Source of the DNA: Dactylorhiza incarnata
Taxonomy: Eukaryota; Streptophyta; Magnoliopsida; Asparagales; Orchidaceae
Assembly (NCBI GenBank): GCA_033032865.1
Contig: JAWHQI010000201.1
Location: 3,411,501-3,475,500, forward strand
Reading direction: 5' to 3'
Length of the DNA stretch: 64,000 nucleotides
Each line of letters begins with the position of its first letter. Position 1 is the first letter of the stretch. A program made the position numbers and the translations under genes. Under the pieces are notes generated by a model. It ran no database searches. It was not told where the DNA came from and saw only the letters and a list, made by a program, of their open reading frames with translations. Below are positions 43,665 through 55,009 of this stretch, in pieces.

Positions 43665-45776
43665 TGTAACACCCTAAATTTTACTGTTTTATGAGCTAAC
43701 GCGGCATGGAAATTTTATGCTCGGAGTGGGGGGTTGGGACTTTGATTTTAGCCCAATAGGTCACTGGTCGTGCGTGATTGTTCTCGCAGGATCAGGCGCA
43801 TGACCACTGGTCATGCGCATCGCCCATTTTTCTATCCGAGCGGATCGCACGTTCACAGCCATTGTTCTCTCATGATCAGGAGAATTCGTTCTCACATGAT
43901 CAGGAGAATTTGTTCTCGCACGACCACTGGTCGTGCGCTGCTGATTGTGCGCCCTGTTTGTTCTGCTCCGTATTGAAAAGCTGAACCGGCGATCGGAGCG
44001 GTTGAACCCTTAAGATCTTGATCCAATGGTTGAGAGTTATTGCTATGGACTATTAGGTCTTGACCTAAGGCCATTTCCCCTCAAAACTTTAGCTATTTTC
44101 TCTCTCCCAAGCTTGAGAAGGAAGAGAGGCAAGGAGGAAGAAGAAGCTCTTTCGGCCATTAACGGAGCTCCTAAGCTCTGAATAGCGAGGTGTTTCCAGA
44201 TCTATAGAGAGCAGCCCAGTGCAGTTCTTTCTATCTGATTGGAATCTCAAATCTATGGTGCTAAGGAAAGCTCCAAGGGTAACGATCCTTCCTCCCAGTC
44301 TTAGGACATGTTTTTGTCCTCTCATTCCTTCTCTATGCTTGCATAAGGTATCCCTTTCACCAAATAGGTGAAGTGTAGGATTTCCTTAAGTTCTTCAGAA
44401 CTTCGGGTCGATTGTGTCCATCCCCGGCATATTGCATGGAGAAATCCGATAGACGTACAGATTTAGGCATTGTGTATGAAGCCTATTCGTGGCCGTTATC
44501 CCCAATCAGTGATGCTTGAATTGTGACGTTGCATTTAGGTTAACCCTAGAATGTGTGCCGGAGAATGACTCCGTGATATTTGTCATTTCATTGCGGTACT
44601 TGTGCGTTAGATGTATTTCGGAGAGCCTAACGAAAGCCCCATGCTTGGAAAGTGGTGGAAGGCAAACCTTCACCACGAGTTTGGAAGTGGAGTAGTCTTA
44701 TACCTTCTTCTTAGTTGATTTTTATGAAGTCTAAGTCCCTGCGAAAGGATTGGGTGCGTAACTTATGTTTTGTGTAGCACTTGCAAGTGCTACACCATTA
44801 CTAGCCGAGGCGATGCCGTACCCGCATCGTGTGTTTGATCACAACGGCGATAGCACGGGCAATGGCTGAACTGAACCCATTTCCAAGCCAATCGACGCGA
44901 GGTAGCTCGTCTTAGACGTCGTACGACCGTGGGAGAGGCCGCAGAAGGTGTTCACCTAGAAGGGCCAAAAAGCTCTTTTCCCACCTGAGGTTTCTGAACC
45001 TAGGATGGAGTTGGTGCTCACGAGGAGTACCTTGGATGCATGCCTTGTGTGCATAGAGCGTGTGGTCGTGTGTACCCACGTTCGTGATGTTTTGAAATGA
45101 TGTTATGTTAGCCTCATTCGGTTGCCAATGCGGTTATGGGGAACCTTCGGGTGAACCCAACCAACATCATGTGCATACCTAGGTTCCCTTTTACTTGATG
45201 GTCAACCTAGAAGATTGATTGTGCTTGAAACCTCACCTTGTGTATTGTAGTTGCACTTTCTTTATTTTATTACATATTGCATGTACGACTTGCTTGCAGG
45301 ATTAGCGGTGACACGCTCCTGAGCCGACTAGATGGCCCGGGGGTGGGATCGTTATGCGGTTTGTGGTCAGCTCATTGTTGACCCTCATTTAGCTCTTATT
45401 GGATGTTGGTTGCAGGTGCAGGTGAGCCTAGCGGGAAATAGCTGGCGGTGGCCCTTTTTGCTGAGTTGGCCATTGAAGGATAGCCTCTTTTCTGCTTTTC
45501 ATGTATTGCTGGCCTGCATGGCGATGTATGTCTTGAGTTAGTACATTTTGTTTAAATGTAAAGCCCTAAGGCCGTAACTCTATTGTTTCATTCCTGGGAT
45601 AGTGTACATTTCTAAAGGATGTTTTAATCAAATGCTTCCGCTTACGTTTTTTGTACTCTCGTGTAGTTGTAGTTCGTTCTGGTTATCACCATATAATGCC
45701 TAGCTAGTGTGTATAGAATGACGTGGGGTCCCGGCCGGACCTACTGTTATATAATTTGTACTAGCAGGATGTTACA
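43665..45776 (+). repeat. Tekay-like 3' LTR
   Basis: 2112 bp, TGTAACACCC to GATGTTACA. U3 holds palindromes around CACTGGT (see 43796-43818 and 43918-43936) and two ATGATCAGGAGAATT copies. The rest (43980-45776) has no coding content. Confidence 0.88.
43755..43945. repeat. Palindromes around CACTGGT in Tekay U3
   Basis: GCGCATGACCA-C-TGGTCATGCGC (43796-43818) is an 11-bp perfect inverted repeat with a single-base centre. GCACGACCA-C-TGGTCGTGC (43918-43936) is a 9-bp version of the same design. Between them TGATCAGGAGAATT repeats at ~43873 and ~43898. Confidence 0.88.
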
Positions 45777-46240
45777 CTACTGGAGCAAATGTCTGGTTGA
45801 AGTTAATCCCCTCCTCTTTCCTATATCCTTGAGCCACAAGTCTGGCCTTGTTCCTGACTATTACTCCTGTTGAATCCATCATATTTTTTAATACCCATTT
45901 GGTTTCAATGACTGGGTAATTCCTTAGTCACTTAACCAATGTTCAGACCTTGTTCCTCTCAAATTAAGTTAGCTCTTCTTGCATTGCAGATATCAAGTGA
46001 GGATCACTGTCTGCTTCTTCAAACGTCTTAGGTTCATATTGAGATGGAAAACATTGCAACATTGTTTCATTTGTTAGTTGATTCCTTATCTTGACTCCCA
46101 CTGTCAAATCTCCTATAACTTGTGTCGAAGGATGATCATTTAGGGTCATGCTAGTTCTTGTTGAGTTATTAACGAGATTCTCTTCTTCCTGAAGATCCAC
46201 TTGATCATTGATAGTGGGAGCACCATCTTCATTTTCTAGA
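45777..46240 (-). pseudogene. Copia RT, first part
   Basis: From the right the linker and RT start: MLQCFPSQYEPKTFEEADSDPHLISAMQEEL, then (in other frames) the stretch [21 protein letters not shown] up to APV at the Tekay insertion. RT continues at 40045. Frameshifts around 45950. Confidence 0.8.
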
Positions 46241-47121
46241 ATGATTTCAGTGGATGGTAGTTCAGGGGCTGTAAGTTCCTCTTCATCTATTGCAGAGTCT
46301 TCATTTGAATCAATGTCAACTTTCTATTTTCCTTTGTCTTGACACTCTGATGAATGATCCATGATGCTGAGCCTTTCAACTTAATCTGCTTGTTGGTCTT
46401 CTTCTTGCAAAATAGTGCTGGTGGAAGTTTCCTTTCCCTTATATAACATGTTAGCTTCATCAAAGACTGCATGCACAGACTCCTCAATCTTGAGAGAGCT
46501 TTTATTATAGAACCTATATGCCTTGCTTGATGAGAAATATTCCATCATCAGCATTTTCAAATTTGGCAAGATGACTTTTCCCATTAATTAGGACAAAGCA
46601 AGTACAATCAAAGATCCTAAAGTAAGTAACTATAGGTGCCTTTCCCTTCAATAAATCATATGGACTCTTCAACTTTGTCTTGTGGATGAGACTTCTATTC
46701 AGAACATAGTTGGCTGTATTCATTGCATCAGCCCAAAAGGACTTTGGCAAGTTGGATTATGCCAATAATGCCCTTCCTGATTCAATTAGGGTTCAATTTT
46801 TCCTCTCAGCCACCCAATTTTGTTGGGGGGGGGGGGGGTTCTAGGAGATGAAAAGCTTTGTCTAATCCATTCATCCTCATGGAATCTACACATTAACTGA
46901 TTTTTAATCTCAGTACCATGATCACTTCTGATCACGGCAACCTGAGTATTGAATTCAGATTGAATCTGTCTATTGAATCTTGAGAGGATCTTGAAGGTGT
47001 CTGACTTAGCTTTTAGAAAGAACACCCAGCTGAATCTAGAAAAGTCATCAACAATGACTAGAGTATAAGACTTACCTGCTAAGCTCTGAGTGGATATAGG
47101 ACCAAATAGGTCCATGTGCAA
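46241..47121 (-). pseudogene. Copia integrase
   Basis: The core begins HMDLFGPISTQSLAGKSYTLVIVDDFSRFSWVFFL (first Asp), then VIRSDHGTEIKNQL (second Asp). The PQQNG region is distorted by a C14 run (46825-46838), which converts the expected proline-glutamine turn into PRTPPPPNK and shifts the frame. Downstream are LPKSFWADAMNTANYVLNRSLI, LKGKAPIVTYFRIFDCTCFVL and the closing SSSKAYRFYNKSSLKIEESVHAVFDE. Confidence 0.85.
46825..46838 (+). repeat. G14 homopolymer in copia integrase
   Basis: Fourteen Gs (C14 on the coding strand), exactly where the conserved PRTPQQNG codons should be. Expansion here breaks the frame. Confidence 0.85.
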
Positions 47122-47124
47122 TAG

Positions 47125-47694
47125 TTATAGAATTCTGGGGGAATCATTCTTACTAATTGATTTGAATGATGATTTGATCTGCTTTCCTAGTTGGCAGGCT
47201 CTACAGGGATGGTCTTTATTAAACTTACCTGTTTGTAAGCCTCTTACTAGGTTAAGCTTAGACAGTTTGGAAATGGTCTTAAAATTAAGATGATTGAGTC
47301 TCCTATGCCACAACTCATTATTTTCTAACTGAGAGTTGAATAAGCAGATCTCTGACTTAGTATACACAAAATCTACAACATCGACCTTACCTTTCCTAAG
47401 ACCAGTCAATACAATTTGGTTAGTTACAGAACTAACTATATGACATAAGGACTTAGTGAATACAACTTTGTATTCACCATCACACAACTGACTAATACTA
47501 ATTAGATTATGTTGAAGTCCTTCAACATAAGCTACCTTAGAGAAAAAGACTTCCCCAATCCTGAGCAAACCATATCCTTTGGTTTGACCAGAGTGGGAAT
47601 TCCCAAAAATTACCTTAGGTCCTTCCTTGGCCTTGTAGTAGTCCAACAATTCTTTTGCTCCAGTCATATGCATGGAGCATTTACTATCCAAATA
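47125..47694 (-). pseudogene. Copia protease and GAG-pre-integrase domain
   Basis: Reads right to left: MDSKCSMHMTGAKELL, where DSK replaces the DSG triad, so it is probably inactive. Then GEVFFSKVAYVEGLQHNLISISQLCD, and ELWHRRLNHLNFKTISKLSKLNLVRGL with CRACQLGKQ, the zinc-bearing pre-integrase. The frame is otherwise open for 188 codons. Confidence 0.87.
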
Positions 47695-47819
47695 CCACTA
47701 TTGGTTTGTGGTCAAATAGTCTCCTTTCTGCACATGAAGTCAAACATTACTATAGACCCTCACATGCTGAGGTCTCTTTCTTCTATCATCATATTGAGTT
47801 ATGAATGAATAAGATGGTC

Positions 47820-49020
47820 ATTCAGTATACCCATTAAGGTGAAGAAGTGTTGAATTACTATGCCAGCAATGTTTGGCTAGGTGCCCAAATTTTAGAACAA
47901 CAGAAAAATCTAGGAATATAAGTATAGAGAGATTTAGATGTTTGAAAAATTCTTCCTGGAAGCATGCGTCGAGAAGAAATCGATGCATCTTTAGAGTTGC
48001 GTCGAGTGTAATTTGACGTGTCTGCATAGTTATGTCGATAATAATATGATGCTAAATATTGGTTGCGTTGAATAGAATTCGACGCACCCTCATACTTGCT
48101 TTGAGTTGATGTCAAAGCATATGCTGAACTCCGTTGAGTTGCGAGCGACACATCATTAAAACTGCGTCAAGTTCTAGTCGACGTATGATTCTTTTTATTA
48201 AAGATTTTTATAATTTTTATTTGGCTTTTCTAAGGGGTGTTTACCTAGAATCCTTGTTTGATTAGTAATGTTTACCCTATTGAATATAGTGAGTTTATTA
48301 GGGTTATTATTTTGTTCTTCACATGATTCTAAGTTGTTATTAGGTTGATTCATGCTAGACCTAATGAATGCTGCAGTATTTTCCCAATCAAGTTTGCTAG
48401 GGATTAGTGTGCTAGTGGATGGTAGTGATTCTAGATCAAGATGATCAAATCTCTAGGAATGATTTTGTGAGATATCCTTAAGCTTTTGACTCCTTTGATT
48501 GAGCGAGTCCTCAAAGGCTTTTGCCTTTATAAGTTCTTTCTCTAACTCAGAATTTTCATTAACTAATGTGTATATTTCATTTTCTTTCTTAAACAATTGA
48601 CCTCTTAGATCATAATTAACAGAGTATAGAATGTCTTTCCTAAGGTCTTCTAGTTTTATTCTGATTGTGTTAAGTTCCTTTTGGCTATTAATATAATCTT
48701 GACAGAATTCATTGAAACAATCTTTAAAGCCTTCTGAGGAAAAGTCAAAATCATCAAAAATAGTTACATGATTTTCAACAGTAGAGTATTCCAGAGCCAT
48801 TAAGCAGCTTTCTTCAGTTTCACACTCTTCATAACTATCAGATGAGGAGGAGCTTGGCTCAGACTCTGAATAACTCTAGTTTTCAGCAATGAAACCTTTC
48901 TCCCTTTTCTTATCCTTCCTCATGAAGGATATCTCCTTGTGCTCCTTCTTTTTCTTCTTGCTCTTGTTCTTTTCTTCTTCAGGGCATTCAGTGGCAAAGT
49001 GCCCAGGTTTTCTTCATCAG
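47820..49020 (-). pseudogene. Copia gag C-terminal half
   Basis: First knuckle at ~48985-49020 (C-F, two stops, then RKPGHFATEC). A ~115-residue coiled coil runs 48800-48453 (heptad-rich, e.g. NSELEKELIKAKAFEDSLNQRSQKLKD). A spacer with the GCGTCGA palindromes follows (48183-47965). Last comes a degraded second knuckle, of which KFGHLAKHC survives (~47890). The order is the same as in the plus-strand Sirevirus gag. Confidence 0.78.
47965..48183. repeat. GCGTCGA...TCGACGC palindromes in gag linker
   Basis: Five units of GCGTCGA (or GCGTTGA/ATGTCGA), 7-8 bp of spacer, then TCGACGC-like complement, at about 47966, 47999, 48032, 48064 and 48161. The same word marks this element's LTR. Confidence 0.8.
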
Positions 49021-49269
49021 AAGCAGATAATTTCTTGTTTAGGAGTTTTGTCATACCTTGGTTTGCTTGAACTCTTCTCTTTCCTTCTAGAGTCCACTGT
49101 CTTGACCCACTTTCTAAATCTCCTTGCTAAGAGACTGAACATCTCATCTTCACGAGTGGAGGGCTCTCCTTTAGCAACCTTCAAGGCATGGCTCCTTTGG
49201 ATGGGAGTTGAGGTTGTCTCCTTTGCCTATGTTTCAGCCCTGCTTTTTAGTACATCTCATAAGATTTGA

Positions 49270-49884
49270 GATTTCATAGTAGATCATCAGTATAGATCTC
49301 TCTATGGCATCTGGACTCTCTGATGGCCCAGATCATTAAGTCCCATGAGCTTGGGACATACAGGAGGATCTTATCATTGATCTCTGTCAAGGATATCTCC
49401 TTGTCCAGACTCTTTAGCTCATTGATAATGATGCTCAATCTGTCATACATTTCAGCAACACTTTCCTCATCTTTAATTTAAAAGTTCTCATATTGGTATA
49501 TGAGAAGGGACTTCCTGTCCTTTCTTTCATCAGAGATCCCTTCTACAATTCTGGGAAGGGATTCCCATATCTCTTTTGTTGATTGACAGTCAGCAACTTT
49601 CTGGAAAATGTCATCTGACATTATGGAGACCAGAATGTTCATTGCCTTGGCATCACATGCCTTCTGCTTCTTTTTATCATTGTCCACTCAGTCCTTGGGA
49701 CAGCTTCCAGTATTGAAGATCCACTGGCATCTTCTCTGACTGGATCTGAGAGACCTGAAATGATGACATCAAAGATGTCTTCATCAAAAGAGTTCATGTA
49801 GCGCTTTATTCTAGCTTTCCAGAGTGTAAACTTATTTAAGTTACACATTGGTGGTCTTATTGATGCATAATCCTTAGAACTCAT
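49270..49884 (-). pseudogene. Copia gag N-terminal half
   Basis: Start ATG at 49882-49884 (MSSKDYASIRPPMCNLNKFTLWKARIKRYMNS), ~108 bp after the LTR end. UBN2-type gag motifs: KKQKACDAKAMNILVSIMSDDIFQKVADCQSTKEIWESLPRIVEG. A one-base shift near 49687 splits the domain; it continues poorly to ~49270 before the knuckle. Confidence 0.82.
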
Positions 49885-49992
49885 TTTATTCAGAATATAG
49901 TTTTTGTTAATTTAAAATAAAGAAATGAGAGTGAGGAGATCTTTTGATCAATGTGTTAAGCTTTTAACGATCAACCTCCCTCTCATACAAAT

Positions 49993-51641
49993 TGAAAGTG
50001 CATAGTGTGCCTCTAAGTATTCTCTAGAGTGGGGGTGAATAGAGTTTTAAATATTTTCTACCCTAAATGTACACACAATAAAACTACTAAGTAGTATGCA
50101 ATCAACACTACCAAAACAGAATAAAGTAACTGCTGGAAATACAAATACAGAAACGAGTAAAGTGGGACAGCACAAAAAATCAATCCATAAGACACAGGAT
50201 TTTTATAGTGGTTCACCAAAATATGGGTAGTCCACTCTTCTACCACCCTGATAGGATTGCACTAACTATGTCTGAGTCGTTTGATAAGGAGACTCTGAGA
50301 ACCACTGAGTGTTTTGATAAGGAGACTCTTAGAACCACTGAATCTTTGGAAAAGGAGACTCTTAGAACCACTGAATCCTTTGAAAGAGGGACTAATAAAA
50401 CACTTTTACAGATGGTGAATAAAGTAGAAGAAGGAGAGAAAGAAGAGAATAGAATTCTATTTTTCAGAATTCTTCAGAAGCTGTTTCTTGAATGTTGTAG
50501 CTTCTGTTTATCACAGGATCTGAATATGATGAACCCTTACTTATGATTGTGATGATTGCAAGGGATATTTGCTTGATCCTGATTCTCTGAGCACTCTTGT
50601 AAACTTGCTGCTGTATGATGATGAAGATGGAGCAGCTGTGTTGTTTTCCTGTGCAGAGAGAAATGTTCTTCCCTTTGTCTTAGGGTTGAAGGAGGAAGAA
50701 GAGAGAAAGCCCTATTCGATAGATGGAAAAATATGTGATCAATCCTTTTATTTTTCTCCTCCCCTCAGCATACTTATTCTCTATGATTGGAGTTTGAATT
50801 TCTTTCTTCTTTTGGGATGTCCTCAAAAGGAATTCCTACTAGACAATTGATTTCTCTTTCTTCTTTTGATCCCGACCCGTCCATATGATTTGAATACATT
50901 CCAAGAATGTTTTTGTTGTGCCCTGTAATGCTCCATTCTATTTTTGGCAATAAACAAGCAATTGGATAACTGTCTTCAGCATTGAGGGCCTTTTGAAAAG
51001 GTATTAAAGGACAGCAGAAAAAGCTACTATTTCTAATTGTATTTGACGATGCGTTGACTTCATCAATTTTCATAACAACACACCTCTGAGTTCTTATAGG
51101 AGTAGCTTCAAATTCCTTCATAGCTCTGGCTGAACTCAGATGTCGACATTGCGTTGATTACGTATCGTATCCGTTAAGTTGAAGACTTGGACTTTGAACT
51201 GTATCTTCGGCATCAAATTGAAGTCAAAGTTGCGTTGACTTCAAAGATAGCTTCGACAGACTCTTCCTTCTGCGTCGAGTTCATTTCAAAGTTGCGTGGA
51301 CTTCAGATATATCTTTGACAGGCTCTGTCTTCTGCGTTGAGAACATTTTGATGTTGCGTCGACTTCACTTATAATTCGACAGACAGATTGAGTTTCTTCG
51401 ACATTCAGTCAGAGTTACGTCGACATCTAGTTGAAGTTGCATCGACTTCTATTCAATGCAAGTTTTGACTCCAGTGAATATGTACTTATCTTGACCTGAT
51501 CTTGGCACTCTTTGGTGAGTGAGACATCCTAAGACATCTAATGAGCAATTTACCCTTTCTATAAAATATGGGTAAAATTTCCTAACTAATGAAATCACTT
51601 TAAGTAATTTGCTAGATAAATCACAAGTGTTTTTCCCAACA
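49993..51641 (-). repeat. Copia LTR, minus orientation
   Basis: Coding strand: TGTTGGGAAAAACAC (starting at 51641) to GCACTTTCA (ending at 49993), 1649 bp, with the CACCCCCACTCTAGAG leader end near 50032. The following leader has only a weak primer-site match (TTTGTATGAGAG). On the other side it is preceded by TTTGGGGGAGATAG, a polypurine tract, which is odd for a 5' LTR. U3 carries GCGTCGA-type words (51139-51465). Confidence 0.83.
51139..51465. repeat. GCGTCGA/TCGAC words in copia LTR
   Basis: GCGTCGA, GCGTTGA and GCATCGA words recur about every 25-45 bp, paired with CTTCGAC or TTTGAC. Less regular than the gag copy. Confidence 0.72.
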
Positions 51642-51666
51642 CTATCTCCCCCAAAGACCAGGAGAA

Positions 51667-52410
51667 AATAACTTTTATGTGCCCCTTCAGAACCTTCGCG
51701 TATCGATGGATGCCATTTGGCCTCTACAACGCATCAGCTACATTCCAACGGTGTATGCTGGCCATCTTTGGCTAGCTTGTAGAAGACATAATGGAAGTCT
51801 TCATGGACTTCTCCGTATTCGGGAGCACCTTTTTCAAATTGCCGACATAATTTAAATCGAACCCTCCGAAGATGCGAAGACACGAACCTAGTTTTAAACT
51901 GGGAAAAGTGTAATTTTATGGTCCGGGAGGGTTTAGTTCTCGTCCACAAGATTTCCGCCAAGGGAATGGAGGTAGATAAGGCCAAAGTAGAAATTATTGA
52001 AAAGCTCCCTGCACCTTCAAATATAAATCAATTAGGAGTTTTCTAGGCCACACAGGTTTTTACCGTCGACTTATTCAAAACTTTTAAAAAATTATAAAAC
52101 CGTTAACCCACCTCCTAGAGGAGGATTCCCATTTTGTTTTTGATTCTGCATGCGTAGAGGAATTTAACTTTATACAAGAACAACTTATCAATTCTCCCAT
52201 TCTGGTGGCGCCGGATTGGTCCCTTTCGTTTGAAATAATGTGCGATGTGACCGATATCGCAGTGGGAGCCATACTAGGCCAACATGTTAATAGATATTTA
52301 ATCCCATATATTACGCTTCAGGAAGCTCACAGATGAACTTACTTACTACACTACGATGGAAAAGGAACTTCTCGTCATCGTTTTTGCCTTCGATAAGTGA
52401 GATAGCAGTC
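51667..52410 (+). pseudogene. Athila RT (C-terminal part) and RNase H
   Basis: Begins ITFMCPFRTFAYRWMPFGLYNASATFQRCMLAIFG. The catalytic box, normally FMDDFSVFG in Athila, reads FMDFSVFG at ~51803, so one Asp codon is missing. Then, over several frames, SIRSFLGHTGFYRRLIQNF, HFVFDSACVEEFNFIQEQLINSPILVAPDW, IMCDVTDIAVGAILGQ and the YDGKGTSRHRF end. Numerous stops and shifts. Confidence 0.83.
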
Positions 52411-53372
52411 ACGGTCGGGCAACATCTCTCGTCGTAACGAGATGCCCCAAAATATATTTTTAGTATGCGAGATCTTCGATCTATAGGGCATAGACTTTGT
52501 AGAACCCCTACCTCCGTTATCTAATAATCATTACATTTTAGTGGTAGTCGACTACATATCTAGGTGGGCGGAAGAGCAGGCTCTCCCCACCAACGATGCG
52601 AGAGTCATCGTCAAATTTCTAAAAAAATTATTTTCTCTCTCCGATACCCCTCGTGCGATAGTGAGTGATAGGTGTACGCACTTCTATAATGCCCAGTTTG
52701 CAAAAACATTATCTAAATACGGCGTCACGCTCAAGCTCACCACCGCCTATCACTCCCAAATAAGCTGCCAAGTAGAGGTAGTAAATCGAGAGATCAAGCG
52801 ATTTCTAGAAAAAAAACTGTTTGGACAAATAGGAAGTATTGGTCAATTAAACTCGATGACGCGCTGTGGGCGTATCAAACGACATAAAAGACCGCCATCG
52901 TTTGTATGCCCTATTGATTAGTCTACGACAAGGCGTAACATTTGTCGGTAGAGTTAGAGCACCGCGCCTTTTGGACTCTAAAATTTTTAAACCTCGATTC
53001 AAACTTAGCCTCCGAGAGTAGGAAATTCTAATTAAACGAACTCAATGATTGGCATGTGAATGCTTAAGAGAGTTATAAATTTTATAAGGAGCGCTCTAAG
53101 TTCTACCATGATCGAAAAATTAAATTTCCAAAATCATTTGTGCCGGGCGATCTGGTCCTTTTATTTAATTCTCGCCTTCGCTTTTTTCCGGTTAAGCTAA
53201 TGTCCCGATGGTCCAACCCCTTTGAAGTCAAAGAGGTTTGGCCATATGGGATAGTTCTTATCTCCCACTCAAAAAAGGCATGCTTAAAGTCAACGGTTAC
53301 CGTTTAAAACTCTATATTGCAGGCGATCCAGTTGACGGTAAACTCGAATCTATACCCCTCCCCATCATCTAA
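52411..53372 (+). pseudogene. Athila integrase
   Basis: The zinc module is largely absent. The core has GIDFVEPLPPL, VVVDYISRWAEEQALPTNDARVIVKFLKK, AIVSDRCTHFYNAQF (Asp kept) and QVEVVNREIKRFLEKK (Glu kept). The C-terminal fold is FVPGDLVLLFNSRLRFFPVKLMSRWSNPF, then KVNGYRLKLYIAGDP. The 126-codon middle stretch is open; the rest is broken. Confidence 0.85.
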
Positions 53373-55009
53373 AAAAAATCTTCCCCCGTCCAATCAGTCA
53401 AGCTATGCGACGGTAAACAAAGAGCTCGTGGGAGGCACCCCATATTTATCTTAATATTTCCTTACTTTTCTGCTTCTAATATGTTTTTGAAGGGTTTTCT
53501 TGTCTTTTATTTTTGAACAATCCGCTTTTTCATTTTCGCTTCTTATACTAAATTACAACATTGGGGACAATGTTGGGTTTTATGTGTGGGGGTATTGTGT
53601 CTTTCCGTTCTTCAAAAACAAAACATATTTCAAAAAAAAAATTATTATAAAATTTGAAAAATCCAAAAATAGATGTTTTTTTTCATATTAGAAACTCCAA
53701 AAAAAATTCTAGAAAACCCTAAAATCCAAAAAAAAAATTATTTTGAAATAAAATAAAATAAAAACTTAGAAAATCCAAAAATAAATCCCAAAAAAATAAT
53801 TTTTTTTTATTTTTTGTAAGTAAATAACTTAGAAAATCCAAAAGAAATTCTAAACCCCCCTCCACCAAAAAAAAAATTTAATAATATAGTTTATTCCATA
53901 ACTTACAAAAATTGAAAAACAAAAAACTTATAAAACCCCCAAAAAAAAACAAGTTCATTTCGTTTTAGAAAATACCAAAAATATAATAAAACCCTACTTT
54001 ATTTCTCTTCTTAAGCATTTACTTTTGAGAGTGTCTATCTATTGATTTTCATAATTCTTAGTTCGCTACACATTTATTTATCCTAGATTGACAGATATAA
54101 ACATGCGGGGTTAAGTCTTAAAGAATACCTTGTGTTTTCAATTTAAATAGAGCATATTTTTTTAAGCACTACTATTTATTATGTTAGAAAAACAACCTTA
54201 GACATCAATTATCTCTACCTTAATCCTTTTGAAACTTAGGAACATTCAAATTACTAAAGTTGCTCTCAAATTCTTTTTTATTACAAATCTAAAAAATTTC
54301 TTGAAAAAACCCCCACTCCCTTACCCTTATTAAACCCCATTTTGAGTAGGCACAAAAAATATTATAGAAGAAGCAAAAAACCAATTCTAAAAGATCCTAT
54401 GTCAATGGGAATATGATTTCATTTCGTAAACATAGGCACCAAATAATAACCAAAAAGATCTTAGGTCAATGGCAATAAGACTTCATTCCGCAAACATAAG
54501 CATCAGGTTATTTAGAAATGAAAAAAAAAATCCCCCGTACACCACAGTGGGCTCAAATGAAAAAAAATTGAGAGGGGTGATAGGATAAAATTTATCACAC
54601 CTAATTCAAGTGCTCTTCTTTTGCCAAAACTCTATACCCCTCCCCGTGAGCCAATTTATTATTTCTAGACTTACTTTATATTTTTGAGAGCATAATTAGT
54701 AACTTGTACTATTTCCTTCAAATTCCTTACAATTAAGGTTCTTAAAATTCTAATCTAATCTCGTTTACTAGTGATTGCAATTTTACTTGCTATTTGAAAA
54801 TACCAAGAAGTCTTTTGGCTAACACATTTCTCCCTACTTAAATCATTTACATAATCTAGGACTTAACTCTTTATACTTTGGATTTTTATTTTGGTCCCTC
54901 TTCTGGATAATTTAAATGTTAGCTTTAAAATAGAATTTTATATTAATCACTTATGGATACCGCACTTAATTTTGCTCTGGAATAACAAAAGTTTAAGTGT
55001 GGGGGTATT
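53373..55009 (+). other. Athila 3' UTR
   Basis: No env-like gene. GGGAGGCACCCCATATTTATC (53430) and ACATTGGGGACAATGTTGGG (53559) are family-typical. A-rich blocks with repeated AAAATCCAAAAA follow (53640-53990). Two ~75-bp copies contain AAAAGATCCTATGTCAATGG and AAAAGATCTTAGGTCAATGG (54398, 54461). It ends AAGTTTAAGTGTGGGGGTATT, the polypurine tract at the LTR. Confidence 0.8.

Larger units (their letters stand above)
40046..45776 (+). mobile_element. Tekay-like Ty3/gypsy element, 5' end deleted, with target duplication
   Basis: The ends are TGTAACACCC (40046) and GATGTTACA (45776). The flanks are TTACT (40041-40045) and CTACT (45777-45781), a 5-bp duplication with one later change. The 3' LTR is complete (43665-45776); the 5' LTR keeps only ~65 recognisable bp. 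The rest of the 5' LTR, the primer site and gag are gone. Protease, RT, RNase H, integrase and a chromodomain-like tail remain, and the order and integrase tail fit Tekay/Del chromoviruses. It lies inside RT of the minus-strand copia element. Confidence 0.88.
39361..49992 (-). mobile_element. Sirevirus-type copia element, minus strand, split by Tekay insertion
   Basis: Right to left: LTR (49993-51641), leader, gag, protease, integrase, RT, then loss of RNase H and the 3' LTR at 39361. Gag has the same order as in the plus-strand Sirevirus: knuckle, coiled coil, palindrome linker, second knuckle. The insertion at 40046-45776 splits RT exactly at TFAPV|ARMEA; removing it with one copy of the AGTAG duplication leaves the frame continuous. 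Many stops; inactive. Confidence 0.85.

Noticed and set aside
50058..51121. Short frames with hydrophobic stretches in the copia LTR
   Set aside because: Inside an LTR, uncorrelated with codon periodicity and unlike any protein I recognise.
53373..55009. Athila env-like gene
   Set aside because: Only short AT-driven frames; the region is a standard 3' UTR.
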